This document shows, one piece after another, positions 7,927 through 16,188 of a stretch of 64,000 nucleotides of DNA. Both the position numbers and the translations under genes were made by a program. The notes below the pieces were generated by a model. The model ran no database searches and was not told the origin of the DNA. It saw nothing but the letters and a program-made list of their open reading frames with translations. The stretch spans positions 1 through 64,000 of the forward strand of contig JAEEIA010000034.1 of NCBI GenBank assembly GCA_016281125.1, given 5' to 3'. Origin of the DNA: Oscillospiraceae bacterium (lineage in GTDB: Bacteria; Bacillota; Clostridia; Oscillospirales; Ruminococcaceae). Numbering within the stretch: the first letter of the stretch is position 1; every line of letters starts with the position of its first letter.

Positions 7927-8345
7927 GCGGGCAGCGCCCGCTGGCAATTCCTTCCGGAGGCATTTTACCAAGCGCGCCCATTTTTCACAAGTACACGCCG
8001 CTGTTCGCGGCTTCTGAAAGGACAATTCTCCCAAGTATTCTGCTGAAGCGCAGAGCAAGAGAGGGGAGGAATAAGGAAAGAGAGTCTGAGAGGAAACCTT
8101 AAGGGAGGGGAGAGAATAAGCCGCTTGCGGCACATCTCTCCCCTCTTTTGTGGTTTCCTCTCAGGATTCGCGCCGCGGGCAGCGCCTGCTGGCAATTCCC
8201 TCCGGAGGAATTTTACCGAGCGCGCCCAATTTTATCATGTACACGCCGCTGTTCGCGGCTTCTGTAAAGCTGCTTCTCCCCGGCACTCTGCTGAAACGCA
8301 GAGAAAGAGAGTAGAGGAATAAGGAAAGACAGCAGACTGGGCGCA
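7927..8345 (+). repeat. Two direct copies of a roughly 165-bp repeat
   Basis: Copy A starts at 7927 and copy B at 8175. Both open with 'gcgggcagcgcc', then 'gctggcaattcc', 'ccggagg.attttacc', 'gtacacgccgctgttcgc', 'ctgctgaa.cgcagag' and 'aggaataaggaaag'. The right inverted repeat overlaps the end of copy A and sits between the copies. No gene is present. Two shorter 'ccggaggaatacgccagcggg' units follow at about 8413-8470. Confidence 0.85.
8053..8173 (-). repeat. Right inverted repeat with internal palindrome
   Basis: Reverse complement of the 121-bp element at 5204-5324, about 94 percent identical by eye. The palindromic core is 8086-8164, the same 79-base length as the left copy. The two copies face each other across 2.7 kb that contains exactly the four tail-like genes. 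Confidence 0.9.
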
Positions 8346-8478
8346 GTCACGCCAAAGAAGCCGCGTTCAGCGGCGTGTCTGGCAAAAGCTGGGAGTGCAT
8401 CGGTCAATTCACCCGGAGGAATACGCCAGCGGGGGCTCCCCGCCCGGAGGAATACGCCAGCGGGCGCTGCCCGCCGCA
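8346..8478. repeat. Short hairpin repeats, no gene
   Basis: Contains two near-identical units around 'cggaggaatacgccagcggg', each followed by a GC-rich hairpin of the 'gcgggcgctgcccgc' type found at many other intergenic places in this window. No coding frame is supported. Confidence 0.6.
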
Positions 8479-8507
8479 TTGACTTTTTTGCGGATTTGTG
8501 GTATGAT
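8479..8507 (+). promoter_or_regulatory. Sigma-A promoter
   Basis: TTGACT (8479-8484), 17-base spacer, TATGAT (8502-8507), preceding the membrane protein gene at 8572. Confidence 0.8.
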
Positions 8508-8571
8508 ATATCATAGGCTTTTTGTAAGCGGCAGGTCTGCCGTTTTCATTCTTACGATCGGAGAGTGCATC

Positions 8572-9114
8572 ATGGCCGGTACCCAAAAAAACAGCGACCG
8601 CGTCGCCCTCGGCGGCATTGTTGCGGCGCTCTGCATCGTGATCATGTTCCTGACAGGCGTGGTGCCGGCGCTCTATATCGTTTCTCCTATGGCCGCCGGA
8701 CTGCTCATGGTCATCCTCGTGGAGGAGGTTTCCGTCAGCTGGGCGTGGCTCACCTATCTCGCGGTCAGCCTGCTCTCTCTGATTGTAACCTTTGACAAGG
8801 ACGCCGCGCTGATGTTCATTCTCTTTTTCGGCTATTATCCGATCCTGCGCCTCAGCGTTGAAAAGATCAGAGTCAGGCTGCTGAAACTGCTCTGCAAATA
8901 CCTGATGTTCAACGTGTTCCTCGTGATCGACTGGTTCCTGACCGTGTATCTGCTCGGACTGCCGACCTTTGAGGATACCGGCCCGGTGATGTACGCCGTG
9001 CTGATCGCCGCGTTCAATATTATCTTTTACTTTTACGACCGCATCCTCTCCAGAATGGACTGGATCTATCATCAGGTGTTTGTGAAGAAGGTGCTCGGAA
9101 GGCACGGAAGGTGA
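8572..9114 (+). CDS. Multi-spanning membrane protein of unknown function
   Basis: This 180-residue protein has about five hydrophobic helices (roughly 12-32, 36-50, 55-75, 80-95, 110-135 and 140-160). The N-terminal 'RVALGGIVAALCIVIMF' pattern is reminiscent of ECF-transporter S components and DUF2232-like proteins, which would give a substrate-binding or energy-coupling role, but I cannot assign a family. The ATG at 8572 follows 'cggagag'. It is first in a run of small membrane proteins, with only 9 bases to the next gene, and a consensus promoter lies upstream. Confidence 0.7.
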   Translation: MAGTQKNSDRVALGGIVAALCIVIMFLTGVVPALYIVSPMAAGLLMVILVEEVSVSWAWLTYLAVSLLSLIVTFDKDAALMFILFFGYYPILRLSVEKIRVRLLKLLCKYLMFNVFLVIDWFLTVYLLGLPTFEDTGPVMYAVLIAAFNIIFYFYDRILSRMDWIYHQVFVKKVLGRHGR

Positions 9115-9123
9115 GGACATCTT

Positions 9124-9582
9124 ATGCTGTTTACGGAATATACCTGCCCGTTCTGCCGCGGTGTATGCAGAACACAGCCCGGAAAGGGCACGGTCTGCCC
9201 TTACTGCATGAATCAGCTCGCAAAGCCGGACCCCCATGCGGCAGCGTTTCTCGGAAGGCAGTATCAGGCGAAGCGCCGTGCATGGTACGGGCTCATGATC
9301 GGGACGCTGGTTGTGCAGACGCTGCTGGCATTCGGCATGGGCGGCGACTTCCATGATCCCGATTGGGCGCACTCCACTGCGGCGAAGGCAATTCTCATTA
9401 TCTGGTTTCTTTCTGTGCTGATCTGTCCGGCGCTGATTGTGGATCTGCGGCAGGACGAATGGTGGGTCACGGATAAGCCGGTACACAGACTGCCGCTGCA
9501 TATTGTATTGCAGCTTGCGATGATTCTGACGCTTGTCATCGGGATTCTGCTCTATCAGGTCGTTGAACCGCTCATCGGATGA
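9124..9582 (+). CDS. Zinc-ribbon membrane protein 1
   Basis: This 152-residue protein has an N-terminal zinc ribbon with two knuckles, 'CPFCRGVC' and 'CPYC' (about 8-28), then a basic stretch and three membrane helices (about 55-73, 88-108 and 126-146). Zinc ribbons of this kind are common on small Firmicutes membrane proteins of unknown role. It resembles the genes at 9648 and 10346 in layout: ribbon, 'R..WY' motif, then paired helices. Spacing to its neighbours suggests an operon with 8572-9114. Confidence 0.75.
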   Translation: MLFTEYTCPFCRGVCRTQPGKGTVCPYCMNQLAKPDPHAAAFLGRQYQAKRRAWYGLMIGTLVVQTLLAFGMGGDFHDPDWAHSTAAKAILIIWFLSVLICPALIVDLRQDEWWVTDKPVHRLPLHIVLQLAMILTLVIGILLYQVVEPLIG

Positions 9583-9647
9583 AACGGTGCGCTGATTTCA
9601 GAATCCATATTCTTACTGACTGATTTGATAACCGGAGGATTTTTCTC

Positions 9648-10256
9648 ATGGCTTTTGTGACAATTACCTGCCCGCAGTGCGGCGGACAGGCTCAGATTGA
9701 GGCCGGCAGGAGCGTGATGTGCCCCTACTGCGGACGCGAAATTTCCGCACCGGCCGCGGATATGAATTTTGCGTTTGCGCCCGCACCGGATATGCAGCAG
9801 CCGGTGGACGTGCAGTTCTCGCCGCCGCCTGTGCAGTATGCGCCGCAGCAGGTTGCGGATCCTGCACAGTTTACGGCAGCTGCACCGCAGCAGTATGCGG
9901 CGCCGGTTCCGCAGTATGATCCGCGCGTGCTCGCCGAGGCGCAGCAGAAGCGCAAAAACTGGTATACCATCGTCGGCGGGCTGATGGCCTTTCAGACGCT
10001 GCTGTTTGCGGTCGGTGTGCTGCTTGCGTCGCTTGACATCAATATCGGTGTGGCAATGATCCTGACATGGGTGCTGTCGCTGATGCTTTTCAGCCCGTTC
10101 TCTGCTGCCATGCGCCCGGACAATGCCTATATTGAAAAGAAACCGCTGTGCAAAAGCAAGGTCGGATGGAGCATTCTCCAGTTCCTGCTCAGTGCCTCCG
10201 CTACGTCCGCAATCGGCGCAATCATGTTTGCAATTCTGTACGCCCTGTTCGGGTGA
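9648..10256 (+). CDS. Zinc-ribbon membrane protein 2, Pro/Gln-rich linker
   Basis: This 202-residue protein has an N-terminal zinc ribbon ('CPQCGG' and 'CPYCGR', about 6-27), a Pro/Gln/Ala-rich disordered linker (about 35-95), then three membrane helices (about 105-130, 133-150 and 178-200). The 'KRKNWYTIVGGLMAFQTLL' block aligns with 'KRRAWYGLMIGTLVVQTLL' in the preceding gene, showing common ancestry. The start follows 'cggagga'. Function unknown; the layout suggests a membrane protein whose cytoplasmic ribbon contacts a protein or nucleic acid. Confidence 0.75.
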   Translation: MAFVTITCPQCGGQAQIEAGRSVMCPYCGREISAPAADMNFAFAPAPDMQQPVDVQFSPPPVQYAPQQVADPAQFTAAAPQQYAAPVPQYDPRVLAEAQQKRKNWYTIVGGLMAFQTLLFAVGVLLASLDINIGVAMILTWVLSLMLFSPFSAAMRPDNAYIEKKPLCKSKVGWSILQFLLSASATSAIGAIMFAILYALFG

Positions 10257-10258
10257 GT

Positions 10259-10316
10259 CTTTTTTGGGGCGCTGCCCCAAACCCCGCTTAAGGGACATTG
10301 TCCCTTAAGAATCCCG
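10259..10316. repeat. Intergenic double-hairpin repeat
   Basis: Two adjacent stem-loops: 'ggggcgctgcccc' and 'cttaagggacattgtcccttaag'. The layout matches the element at 10839-10893 and the arms of the element at 23531-23853. It may also act as the terminator of the preceding gene. Confidence 0.6.
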
Positions 10317-10345
10317 CTTTACAATCAAATATGGGGAAGTTATTT

Positions 10346-10819
10346 ATGGACACAAACACATTTTACTGCCCGAAATGCGGGCGGGAACTGATGGTTCCTG
10401 TTGATACGAATGCATTTTACTGCACATACTGTGCCGCGCCTCTGCAAATGGAAAACGGCACGCTTCTTGCCGGACTGACTGGTTCGGAGCCGCAGCGACG
10501 GGAACAGAATCCGTTCAGACTGGATGCGAAATGCATCAGATTTTATCTGCTTTCGCTCGCGGCTGCGGTCGTAATTCCAATTATCGTCAATGCTTTGTTC
10601 AGCTCGAAAACTGCAATCAGCGGGCATGTGCTCACATTACCGTCACTGATGATCACCATGCTGGTTACCGGAATTCTTCTGGCAAAAACCTTGCCGTTCC
10701 GGGAACGCAAGCGTCCTGACTTTCTCGGCAGGATCGCACTGGCGCTGATGATTTGGCTGCTTGAATTATTTCTCGCTGACTTCTTTTTCAGGCTTACCCT
10801 GTTCACAGCCTACTGCTGA
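10346..10819 (+). CDS. Zinc-ribbon membrane protein 3
   Basis: This 157-residue protein has a ribbon 'CPKCGR...CTYC' (about 8-30), a short linker and four hydrophobic helices (about 62-80, 92-110, 123-140 and 143-157). The ATG at 10346 is chosen because 'ggggaag' lies 6 bases upstream; an open frame extends back to 10298 but that part lies in a repeat. Same layout as the two genes before it, so the three probably arose by duplication and divergence. Confidence 0.7.
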   Translation: MDTNTFYCPKCGRELMVPVDTNAFYCTYCAAPLQMENGTLLAGLTGSEPQRREQNPFRLDAKCIRFYLLSLAAAVVIPIIVNALFSSKTAISGHVLTLPSLMITMLVTGILLAKTLPFRERKRPDFLGRIALALMIWLLELFLADFFFRLTLFTAYC

Positions 10820-10838
10820 TTGATTATGATCCCGTCAC

Positions 10839-10893
10839 GGGATTCCAAAGGGGCGCAGTCCCTTTGGCAGGTTTGGGCGGAGCCCATTACAAA
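10839..10893. repeat. Intergenic hairpin repeat
   Basis: The block 'ggattccaaagg' followed by the stem 'aaaggggcgcagtcccttt' and 'ggcgga' recurs in the right arm of the element at 23531-23853. It lies between the third zinc-ribbon gene and aspS. Confidence 0.65.
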
Positions 10894-10945
10894 TACATCC
10901 GCTATGCGGATACATTTATACATTCACAAAGGAGTAATGAAAACA

Positions 10946-12718
10946 ATGGACAACATGCAAGGTATGAAGCGCACCTGCTACTGCGGTGAGGTGCTCGAAG
11001 CGGGCAAGACCGTCACGGTCGGCGGCTTTGTCGATACCGTCCGCGACAAGGGCGGCATCCTGTTCATCGTCCTGCGCGACCGCACCGGCGTCGTGCAGCT
11101 GACCTTCGATGACACGACCGACAAGGCGCTCTTTGAAAAGGCTGCGTCCTGCAAGAGCGAGTACGTCATCATGGCAAAGGGTGAGGTGCGCGAGCGCGAG
11201 AGCAAGACCGATAAAATTGCAACCGGTCATGTTGAAATCTACGTCACCGAGCTGCGCATTCTGGCCAAAGCCAAGACGCCCCCGTTTGAGATCACCGCGC
11301 AGACCAAGGTCAACGAGGAGCTGCGCCTGAAATACCGCTATCTCGACCTCCGCAGAGCGCCGCTCCAGCAGAATCTGATTCTGCGCCACAAAATCGCGCA
11401 GTGCGCACGGCAGTATTTCTACGAGAACGGTTTCCTCGAAATCGAAACGCCGATGATGATGAAGTCCACGCCGGAGGGCGCAAGAGATTATCTCGTGCCG
11501 TCCAGAGTGCATCACGGGGAGTTCTACGCGCTGCCGCAGTCCCCGCAGATCTACAAGCAGCTGCTCATGGTCGCGGGCTACGACAGATACATCCAGCTTG
11601 CAAGATGCTTCCGCGACGAGGATCTCCGCGCAGACCGTCAGCCGGAATTCACGCAGATCGACCTTGAAATGAGCTTTGTCGATGTGGACGATATCCTCGA
11701 TCTGACCGAGGGCTTCCTGATCCGGCTGTTCAAGGACGTCATGCACCGCGAGCTGAAAACCCCGCTGCCCAGACTGACCTATACCGAGGCTATGGAGCGC
11801 TTCGGCTCCGACAAGCCGGATCTCCGCTTCGGCATGGAGCTGACCGACCTTTCCGAAACCGTGAAGGACTGCGAGTTTGCCGTGTTCTCCGGCGCGCTGG
11901 CAGCAGGCGGCTCCGTGCGCTGCATCACCGCGAAGAATGCCGCCGCGACGCTGACGCGCAAGGAGATTGACAAGCTGACCGAAATGGTCAAAGGCATCGG
12001 TGCAAAGGGACTTGCGTATATCCGCTGGGTGGATGCGGAGCCGAACTGCTCCTTCGGCAAGTTCCTCAAAGACGGCGAGCTTGACGCGATCCTGAAAACC
12101 GCGGGCGCGGAGCAGGGCGACGTCGTGCTGATTGTTGCGGACAGAAATGCCGTGACGCTGCCGGTGCTCGGCGCACTGCGCAATCAGCTGGCAAGAAAGC
12201 TCGATCTCATTCCGGAAAACGAATTCAACTTCCTGTGGATCACCCAGTTCCCGTTCTTTGAGAAGGACGAGGAAACCGGCGAGTGGCTGGCGATGCATCA
12301 TCCGTTCACGATGCCGATGGACGAGTGCCTGCAATATCTGGACACCGCGCCGGAGAAGGTCTTTGCTAAGGCCTATGACCTGGTGCTCAACGGCACCGAG
12401 CTCTGCTCCGGTTCGATCCGTATTACGGATTATGAATTGCAGCAGAAGATGTTTGAATCGCTCGGCCTGACCGATGAGGAGATTGAGGCCAAGTTCGGAT
12501 TCCTTGTCGAAGCGTACAAGTACGGCGCACCGCCTCACGGCGGCCTCGGCATCGGTCTGGACAGACTGACCATGACGCTTGCACAGTGCGATTCCCTGCG
12601 TGACGTTGTCGCGTTCCCGAAGGTGCAGAATGCCCGCGAGCTGATGAGCGGCTGCCCGTCCCCGGTGGACAAGGAGAGCCTTGACATCCTCGGCATTGCG
12701 GCAATCAAAGAGGACTGA
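10946..12718 (+). CDS. aspS: Aspartyl-tRNA synthetase
   Basis: This enzyme charges tRNA-Asp with aspartate. At 590 residues it is the normal bacterial size, with an OB-fold anticodon-binding domain (about 10-105), a class II catalytic core and the bacterial GAD insertion (about 280-420). Class II motif 2 is 'FRDEDLRADRQPEFTQID'; motif 3 is 'GIGLDRL' near the end. The ATG at 10946 is preferred over the one at 10937, which would leave only two bases after 'aaaggag'. No T-box leader is seen. The gene sits among zinc-ribbon membrane proteins without an obvious functional link. Confidence 0.97.
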   Translation: MDNMQGMKRTCYCGEVLEAGKTVTVGGFVDTVRDKGGILFIVLRDRTGVVQLTFDDTTDKALFEKAASCKSEYVIMAKGEVRERESKTDKIATGHVEIYVTELRILAKAKTPPFEITAQTKVNEELRLKYRYLDLRRAPLQQNLILRHKIAQCARQYFYENGFLEIETPMMMKSTPEGARDYLVPSRVHHGEFYALPQSPQIYKQLLMVAGYDRYIQLARCFRDEDLRADRQPEFTQIDLEMSFVDVDDILDLTEGFLIRLFKDVMHRELKTPLPRLTYTEAMERFGSDKPDLRFGMELTDLSETVKDCEFAVFSGALAAGGSVRCITAKNAAATLTRKEIDKLTEMVKGIGAKGLAYIRWVDAEPNCSFGKFLKDGELDAILKTAGAEQGDVVLIVADRNAVTLPVLGALRNQLARKLDLIPENEFNFLWITQFPFFEKDEETGEWLAMHHPFTMPMDECLQYLDTAPEKVFAKAYDLVLNGTELCSGSIRITDYELQQKMFESLGLTDEEIEAKFGFLVEAYKYGAPPHGGLGIGLDRLTMTLAQCDSLRDVVAFPKVQNARELMSGCPSPVDKESLDILGIAAIKED

Positions 12719-12796
12719 GAAATCAGTATAACAGGGGAACTATCCCCGGACAGAAGCAGCCGAACCGTATGAACCGGATTGAAGGAGGTATGTACC

Positions 12797-13999
12797 GTGA
12801 TTTGCAAACGCTGCGGCTCTCAGATGTTCAACAATGCAACAAGCTGTCCGTTCTGCGGCGCCGTAATCGGCGCTGAGAATGAAACCGATACGAGCAGGAA
12901 TCTGATCCCGGATCTGGAATCCCTTTCCAACCCGGCAGCACCGCCGGAGCAGTTTGCTGCACCGGAGGTGCCCCCGCAGCCGGATTCCGGTGCGCCGGTG
13001 CAGAACCCGGCTGCACAGAACCCGTTTGCGGATGATCCGATTCCGAAGAACCCGTTTGCGGACGATCCGATTCCGAAGAATCCGTTTGCAGACGATCCGA
13101 TTCCGAAGAACCCGTTTGCAGACGATCCGATTCCGAAGAACCCGTTTGCAGACGATCCGATTCCGAAGAATCCGTTTGCACAGAATCCGTCCGCGCAGAA
13201 TCCGCTGCCGCCGCTGGGCGGTGCGGGCGTACCGTCCGCAAGCGGCTTTTCGCCGCTGCCGCCGATCTCCGGCGTGCAGGGCAGCGGCGCAGGCGTATCC
13301 GGCAAGCTGCCGATGCGCCTGACCGCAAAGGTTCTGATCTGCATTGCGCTCCTGTGCTTCTTCCTGCCGTTTGTCACGGTGTCCTGCTCGATGGGCGACC
13401 TGGGCAGTGACAAGGTTATTGCGACCTACAACGGCTTTGAACTTATGAGCGGCAATCTGGAATATGAAGATCCGGCGGCAAAGATGAACGAATCCCTCAA
13501 CGGGATGTTCGGCGAAGGATTCTTTGACGATTACGCGGATGCAAGTGCGGACGATGACGATGACGACAGCGGATTCGGCTTTGAGGACGTCGGCGCGGAC
13601 GATGATATGCTCAGTCTGTTCGGCAATGTGCAGCAGGAGCAGAACGCGGCTGCGGATGCTGCGGAAGAGGCTGAGAACGGTGCGGAAGAACAGAAGAAAA
13701 ACTACTATCTGATCGGCGCGTTCATCTGCGGCATTGCCGCATTCGGTCTGCTCTTTATCAAGGGCAAAAAGCTGGAGATTGTCAGTATGCTGTTCAGCGT
13801 GATTGCGGCCATGCTGACGCTGATCTCCTCACTGACCTTTACCTCATTCTATCATGTCACGGCGAGTGGGGAGATGGCACAGCTGATCAAGGTCAAAACA
13901 AGGTACGGCTTGTATATGGTCGCCGTGTTCTTTATTCTTGCTGCTGCTGCGGCGCTGATGGAACAGATCAACGTCAACAGCAGCACCGGCGATTACTGA
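12797..13999 (+). CDS. Zinc-ribbon membrane protein 4 with NPFADDPIPK repeats
   Basis: This 400-residue protein begins with a zinc ribbon ('CKRCGSQ...CPFCGA', about 3-22). A long Pro-rich linker follows (about 40-170) that holds five tandem copies of 'NPFADDPIPK', then a membrane helix (about 178-200), an extracellular acidic loop with an Asp run (about 240-290) and three more helices (about 305-322, 330-352 and 370-392). The GTG start at 12797 has 'aaggaggt' 7 bases upstream; the ATG at 12779 would overlap that site. Repeat number is probably variable between strains. Function unknown. Confidence 0.75.
   Translation: MICKRCGSQMFNNATSCPFCGAVIGAENETDTSRNLIPDLESLSNPAAPPEQFAAPEVPPQPDSGAPVQNPAAQNPFADDPIPKNPFADDPIPKNPFADDPIPKNPFADDPIPKNPFADDPIPKNPFAQNPSAQNPLPPLGGAGVPSASGFSPLPPISGVQGSGAGVSGKLPMRLTAKVLICIALLCFFLPFVTVSCSMGDLGSDKVIATYNGFELMSGNLEYEDPAAKMNESLNGMFGEGFFDDYADASADDDDDDSGFGFEDVGADDDMLSLFGNVQQEQNAAADAAEEAENGAEEQKKNYYLIGAFICGIAAFGLLFIKGKKLEIVSMLFSVIAAMLTLISSLTFTSFYHVTASGEMAQLIKVKTRYGLYMVAVFFILAAAAALMEQINVNSSTGDY
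13021..13170 (+). repeat. Five tandem 30-bp coding repeats
   Basis: Five in-phase 30-bp units encode NPFADDPIPK, with only silent differences (gcg/gca, gat/gac, aac/aat) between copies. Units are contiguous without spacers, so this is a protein repeat and not a CRISPR array. Confidence 0.95.
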
Positions 14000-14029
14000 G
14001 AAAAATAACCATTCGAGAGGGATTTCCAA

Positions 14030-15070
14030 ATGAACGTAAACGAACTGATGGCGCTGATCCGCACGGAAATGACCGGCGATCCGGAAAAGGATATCAAGCA
14101 TTTGCAGGATATGGCGCATGACCTCCGCAGAGAGGAAAACGCAACGGAGCTGCTTTCCGCAATCGCGGACTACGCTTTCAATATGATGCCCGAAAATGCA
14201 AAGGAAACCATGAAGGAAACGACCTTTGTCGAAGGCAAGCGCATGGACCGCGTATTCGGCGAGGTCAGAACGCTCGTCAATGCCGGAAACTGCGCAGAGG
14301 CGGAACCCAAGCTGCGCGCGATTTCCGATAAGATCAGGGAGCATTTTGAGGACAAGGAGCCGAAGTGGTTCAGCTTCCGCAACCCGTTTGAGTATCATAT
14401 GTACCGCTTCCTCTATCCCGAGGACACGGTCTTTGAGCGCGCGCCGTTTGATTTTGCGCATTACCTTGCGCTGTACAGCTATGTGCTGGTCGAGCTGGGG
14501 CAGGTGCCTGCGGCGGAAACCGCAGTCCGCAGAGCAATCAAGTTCAACCCCGTTGCGGCGGATATCCGCTTTGAACTTGCGGAGATCTGCAAATTCGCGC
14601 ACAATCAGGAGCAGCTCCTGCGCGTGAATCAGGAAACGCTGCCGCTGTGTACGGACGGTGCCTCCATCGCGCGCGTGCTTGCGAACATGGGCTTCTATTG
14701 CTATGTCGCGCAGGAATTTGCGGACGCTGCTGCCTTCTACTTCGAGAGCCTGCGCTTCCAGAAGAATCAGGCGGTTGATTTTGAATTGCAGGACGTGCTG
14801 AAGCGCATGAAGACCTTCGGCATCAAGTTTGCGCCGCCGACACGCGGGCAGACGCTCGATACCTATGACAAGTACGGGCTGCCGGTGCCGCCGAATGATG
14901 CGCTGGTCAATCTGGCGCTGACGCTCGCGGACAATGCGCGCAATTACGGGCGGCTGGATCTGGAAAGCCACTTCCTGCATACCGCATATACCATGACGAA
15001 CAATGTTGAGATTCTGGAACGGCTGGAGCGCGTTGCCGCCGAGATGAAGGCCGAGCGCGATAATCAGTAA
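14030..15070 (+). CDS. TPR-like helical repeat protein
   Basis: This 346-residue cytoplasmic protein is almost all helical. Segments such as 'YSYVLVELGQVPAAETAVRR' (about 155-180) and 'GFYCYVAQEFADAAAFYFES' (about 220-245) fit tetratricopeptide repeats, which act as protein-docking scaffolds. It starts 30 bases after the zinc-ribbon gene at 12797 and is probably in the same transcript, so the two may work together (inference). The start has 'gagaggg' upstream. No catalytic motif is visible. Confidence 0.65.
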   Translation: MNVNELMALIRTEMTGDPEKDIKHLQDMAHDLRREENATELLSAIADYAFNMMPENAKETMKETTFVEGKRMDRVFGEVRTLVNAGNCAEAEPKLRAISDKIREHFEDKEPKWFSFRNPFEYHMYRFLYPEDTVFERAPFDFAHYLALYSYVLVELGQVPAAETAVRRAIKFNPVAADIRFELAEICKFAHNQEQLLRVNQETLPLCTDGASIARVLANMGFYCYVAQEFADAAAFYFESLRFQKNQAVDFELQDVLKRMKTFGIKFAPPTRGQTLDTYDKYGLPVPPNDALVNLALTLADNARNYGRLDLESHFLHTAYTMTNNVEILERLERVAAEMKAERDNQ

Positions 15071-15156
15071 TCAGAACAGCGGCGCTGTCCGCGCGGGCGG
15101 GTTCCCGCTGCCGATGACGCCGCTTTGCTTTGCGATACGGAAAAAAGGAGGCTGCT

Positions 15157-16188
15157 ATGATACGGATTCTGCCGTCTGACGGACGCTTGCAGTATATGGG
15201 ACGCATTGATATGCGGGAGCCGGATGCGCCGGATTTTTACTGGGCGGGTTCGCTCGTACAGTTTGCATTTACCGGGAATCAGCTGGTGCTGATCCTCGAA
15301 AACCACGCGAATTTTGCAGGCTTGCAGCTTGGCTGCATCCTGGACGGGAACGAAATGCAGATCGCGCTCGGGGATGCGGACAACCGCTATGATATTCCGG
15401 TATCCGGCGCGGGAAAGCACACCTGCACCGTGTTCAAGCGGCAGGATTCCACGCACCATTTTATCCTGCGGGAGATTCTGCTCAGCGACGGCGGCGGGCT
15501 GCTGACGCTTCCGCCGCTGCCGGAACTGAAGCTCGAATGCTACGGCGACAGTGTGACCGCGGGCTCTGTTGTGGAGCGGTATGATCTGGCCGGGCAGCCT
15601 GATCCGCCGGACTACGATGCGCGGTATGACAACGCGTGGCACAGCTATGCGATGCAGACCGCCCGGCTGCTCGGCGCGCAGATCAATCTGGTTGCGCAGG
15701 GCGGCATTGCGCTCCATGACGGCACGGGCTGGTATGCATTCGGAAAATACGGCATGGAAACCTGCTTTGACAAGCTCTGCTATTTCTCTGATATGCCGAT
15801 GACGGACTGGGATTTTTCGCGCTATACGCCGGATTTTGTCACGTTCGCAATCGGGCAGAATGACGCGCATATCGGGGAGGAAGACCGTCTGCTGACCGTT
15901 GAGGAGCGGGCGCGCTGGCTCGATACCTACTGCCGGATCATCGAAGAACTGATGCGGAAATATCCGAACGCGTTGTTTATCCTGTTCCTCACTGTGATGA
16001 TGCATGACGCATACTGGGAAACGCTGCTCGATGACGCCTGCGAACGGCTGAGCAGCCCGCGTGTGAAGCGGTTCCGGTTTACCAGAAGCGGCACCGGCGT
16101 GCCCGGGCATCCGCGGATTCCGGAGCAGTGCGAAATGGCCTGCGAGCTGACCGAATACATCCGCGGGCTGATGCATCCGCCGGTCTAA
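15157..16188 (+). CDS. GDSL/SGNH esterase, carbohydrate esterase family 2-like
   Basis: This 343-residue protein has an N-terminal jelly-roll (about 10-115) and a C-terminal SGNH hydrolase domain (about 120-340), the layout of CE2 acetyl-xylan or acetyl-glucomannan esterases. Block I is 'ECYGDSVTAG' with nucleophile Ser132; block III is 'AIGQND'; His318 in 'GHPRIPEQ' is the likely catalytic His. There is no signal peptide, so it should act on acetylated oligosaccharides inside the cell. The start follows 'aaaaaaggagg'. Its last four bases overlap the convergent gene at 16185-16577. Confidence 0.8.
   Translation: MIRILPSDGRLQYMGRIDMREPDAPDFYWAGSLVQFAFTGNQLVLILENHANFAGLQLGCILDGNEMQIALGDADNRYDIPVSGAGKHTCTVFKRQDSTHHFILREILLSDGGGLLTLPPLPELKLECYGDSVTAGSVVERYDLAGQPDPPDYDARYDNAWHSYAMQTARLLGAQINLVAQGGIALHDGTGWYAFGKYGMETCFDKLCYFSDMPMTDWDFSRYTPDFVTFAIGQNDAHIGEEDRLLTVEERARWLDTYCRIIEELMRKYPNALFILFLTVMMHDAYWETLLDDACERLSSPRVKRFRFTRSGTGVPGHPRIPEQCEMACELTEYIRGLMHPPV

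Noticed and set aside
10820-10945. A T-box riboswitch before aspS
   Set aside because: I found no T-box sequence, specifier loop or antiterminator; the gap holds a repeat hairpin and a short AT-rich stretch.
13021-13170. Possible CRISPR array (30-bp repeats)
   Set aside because: Units are contiguous without spacers, are in phase with a coding frame and differ only at silent positions.
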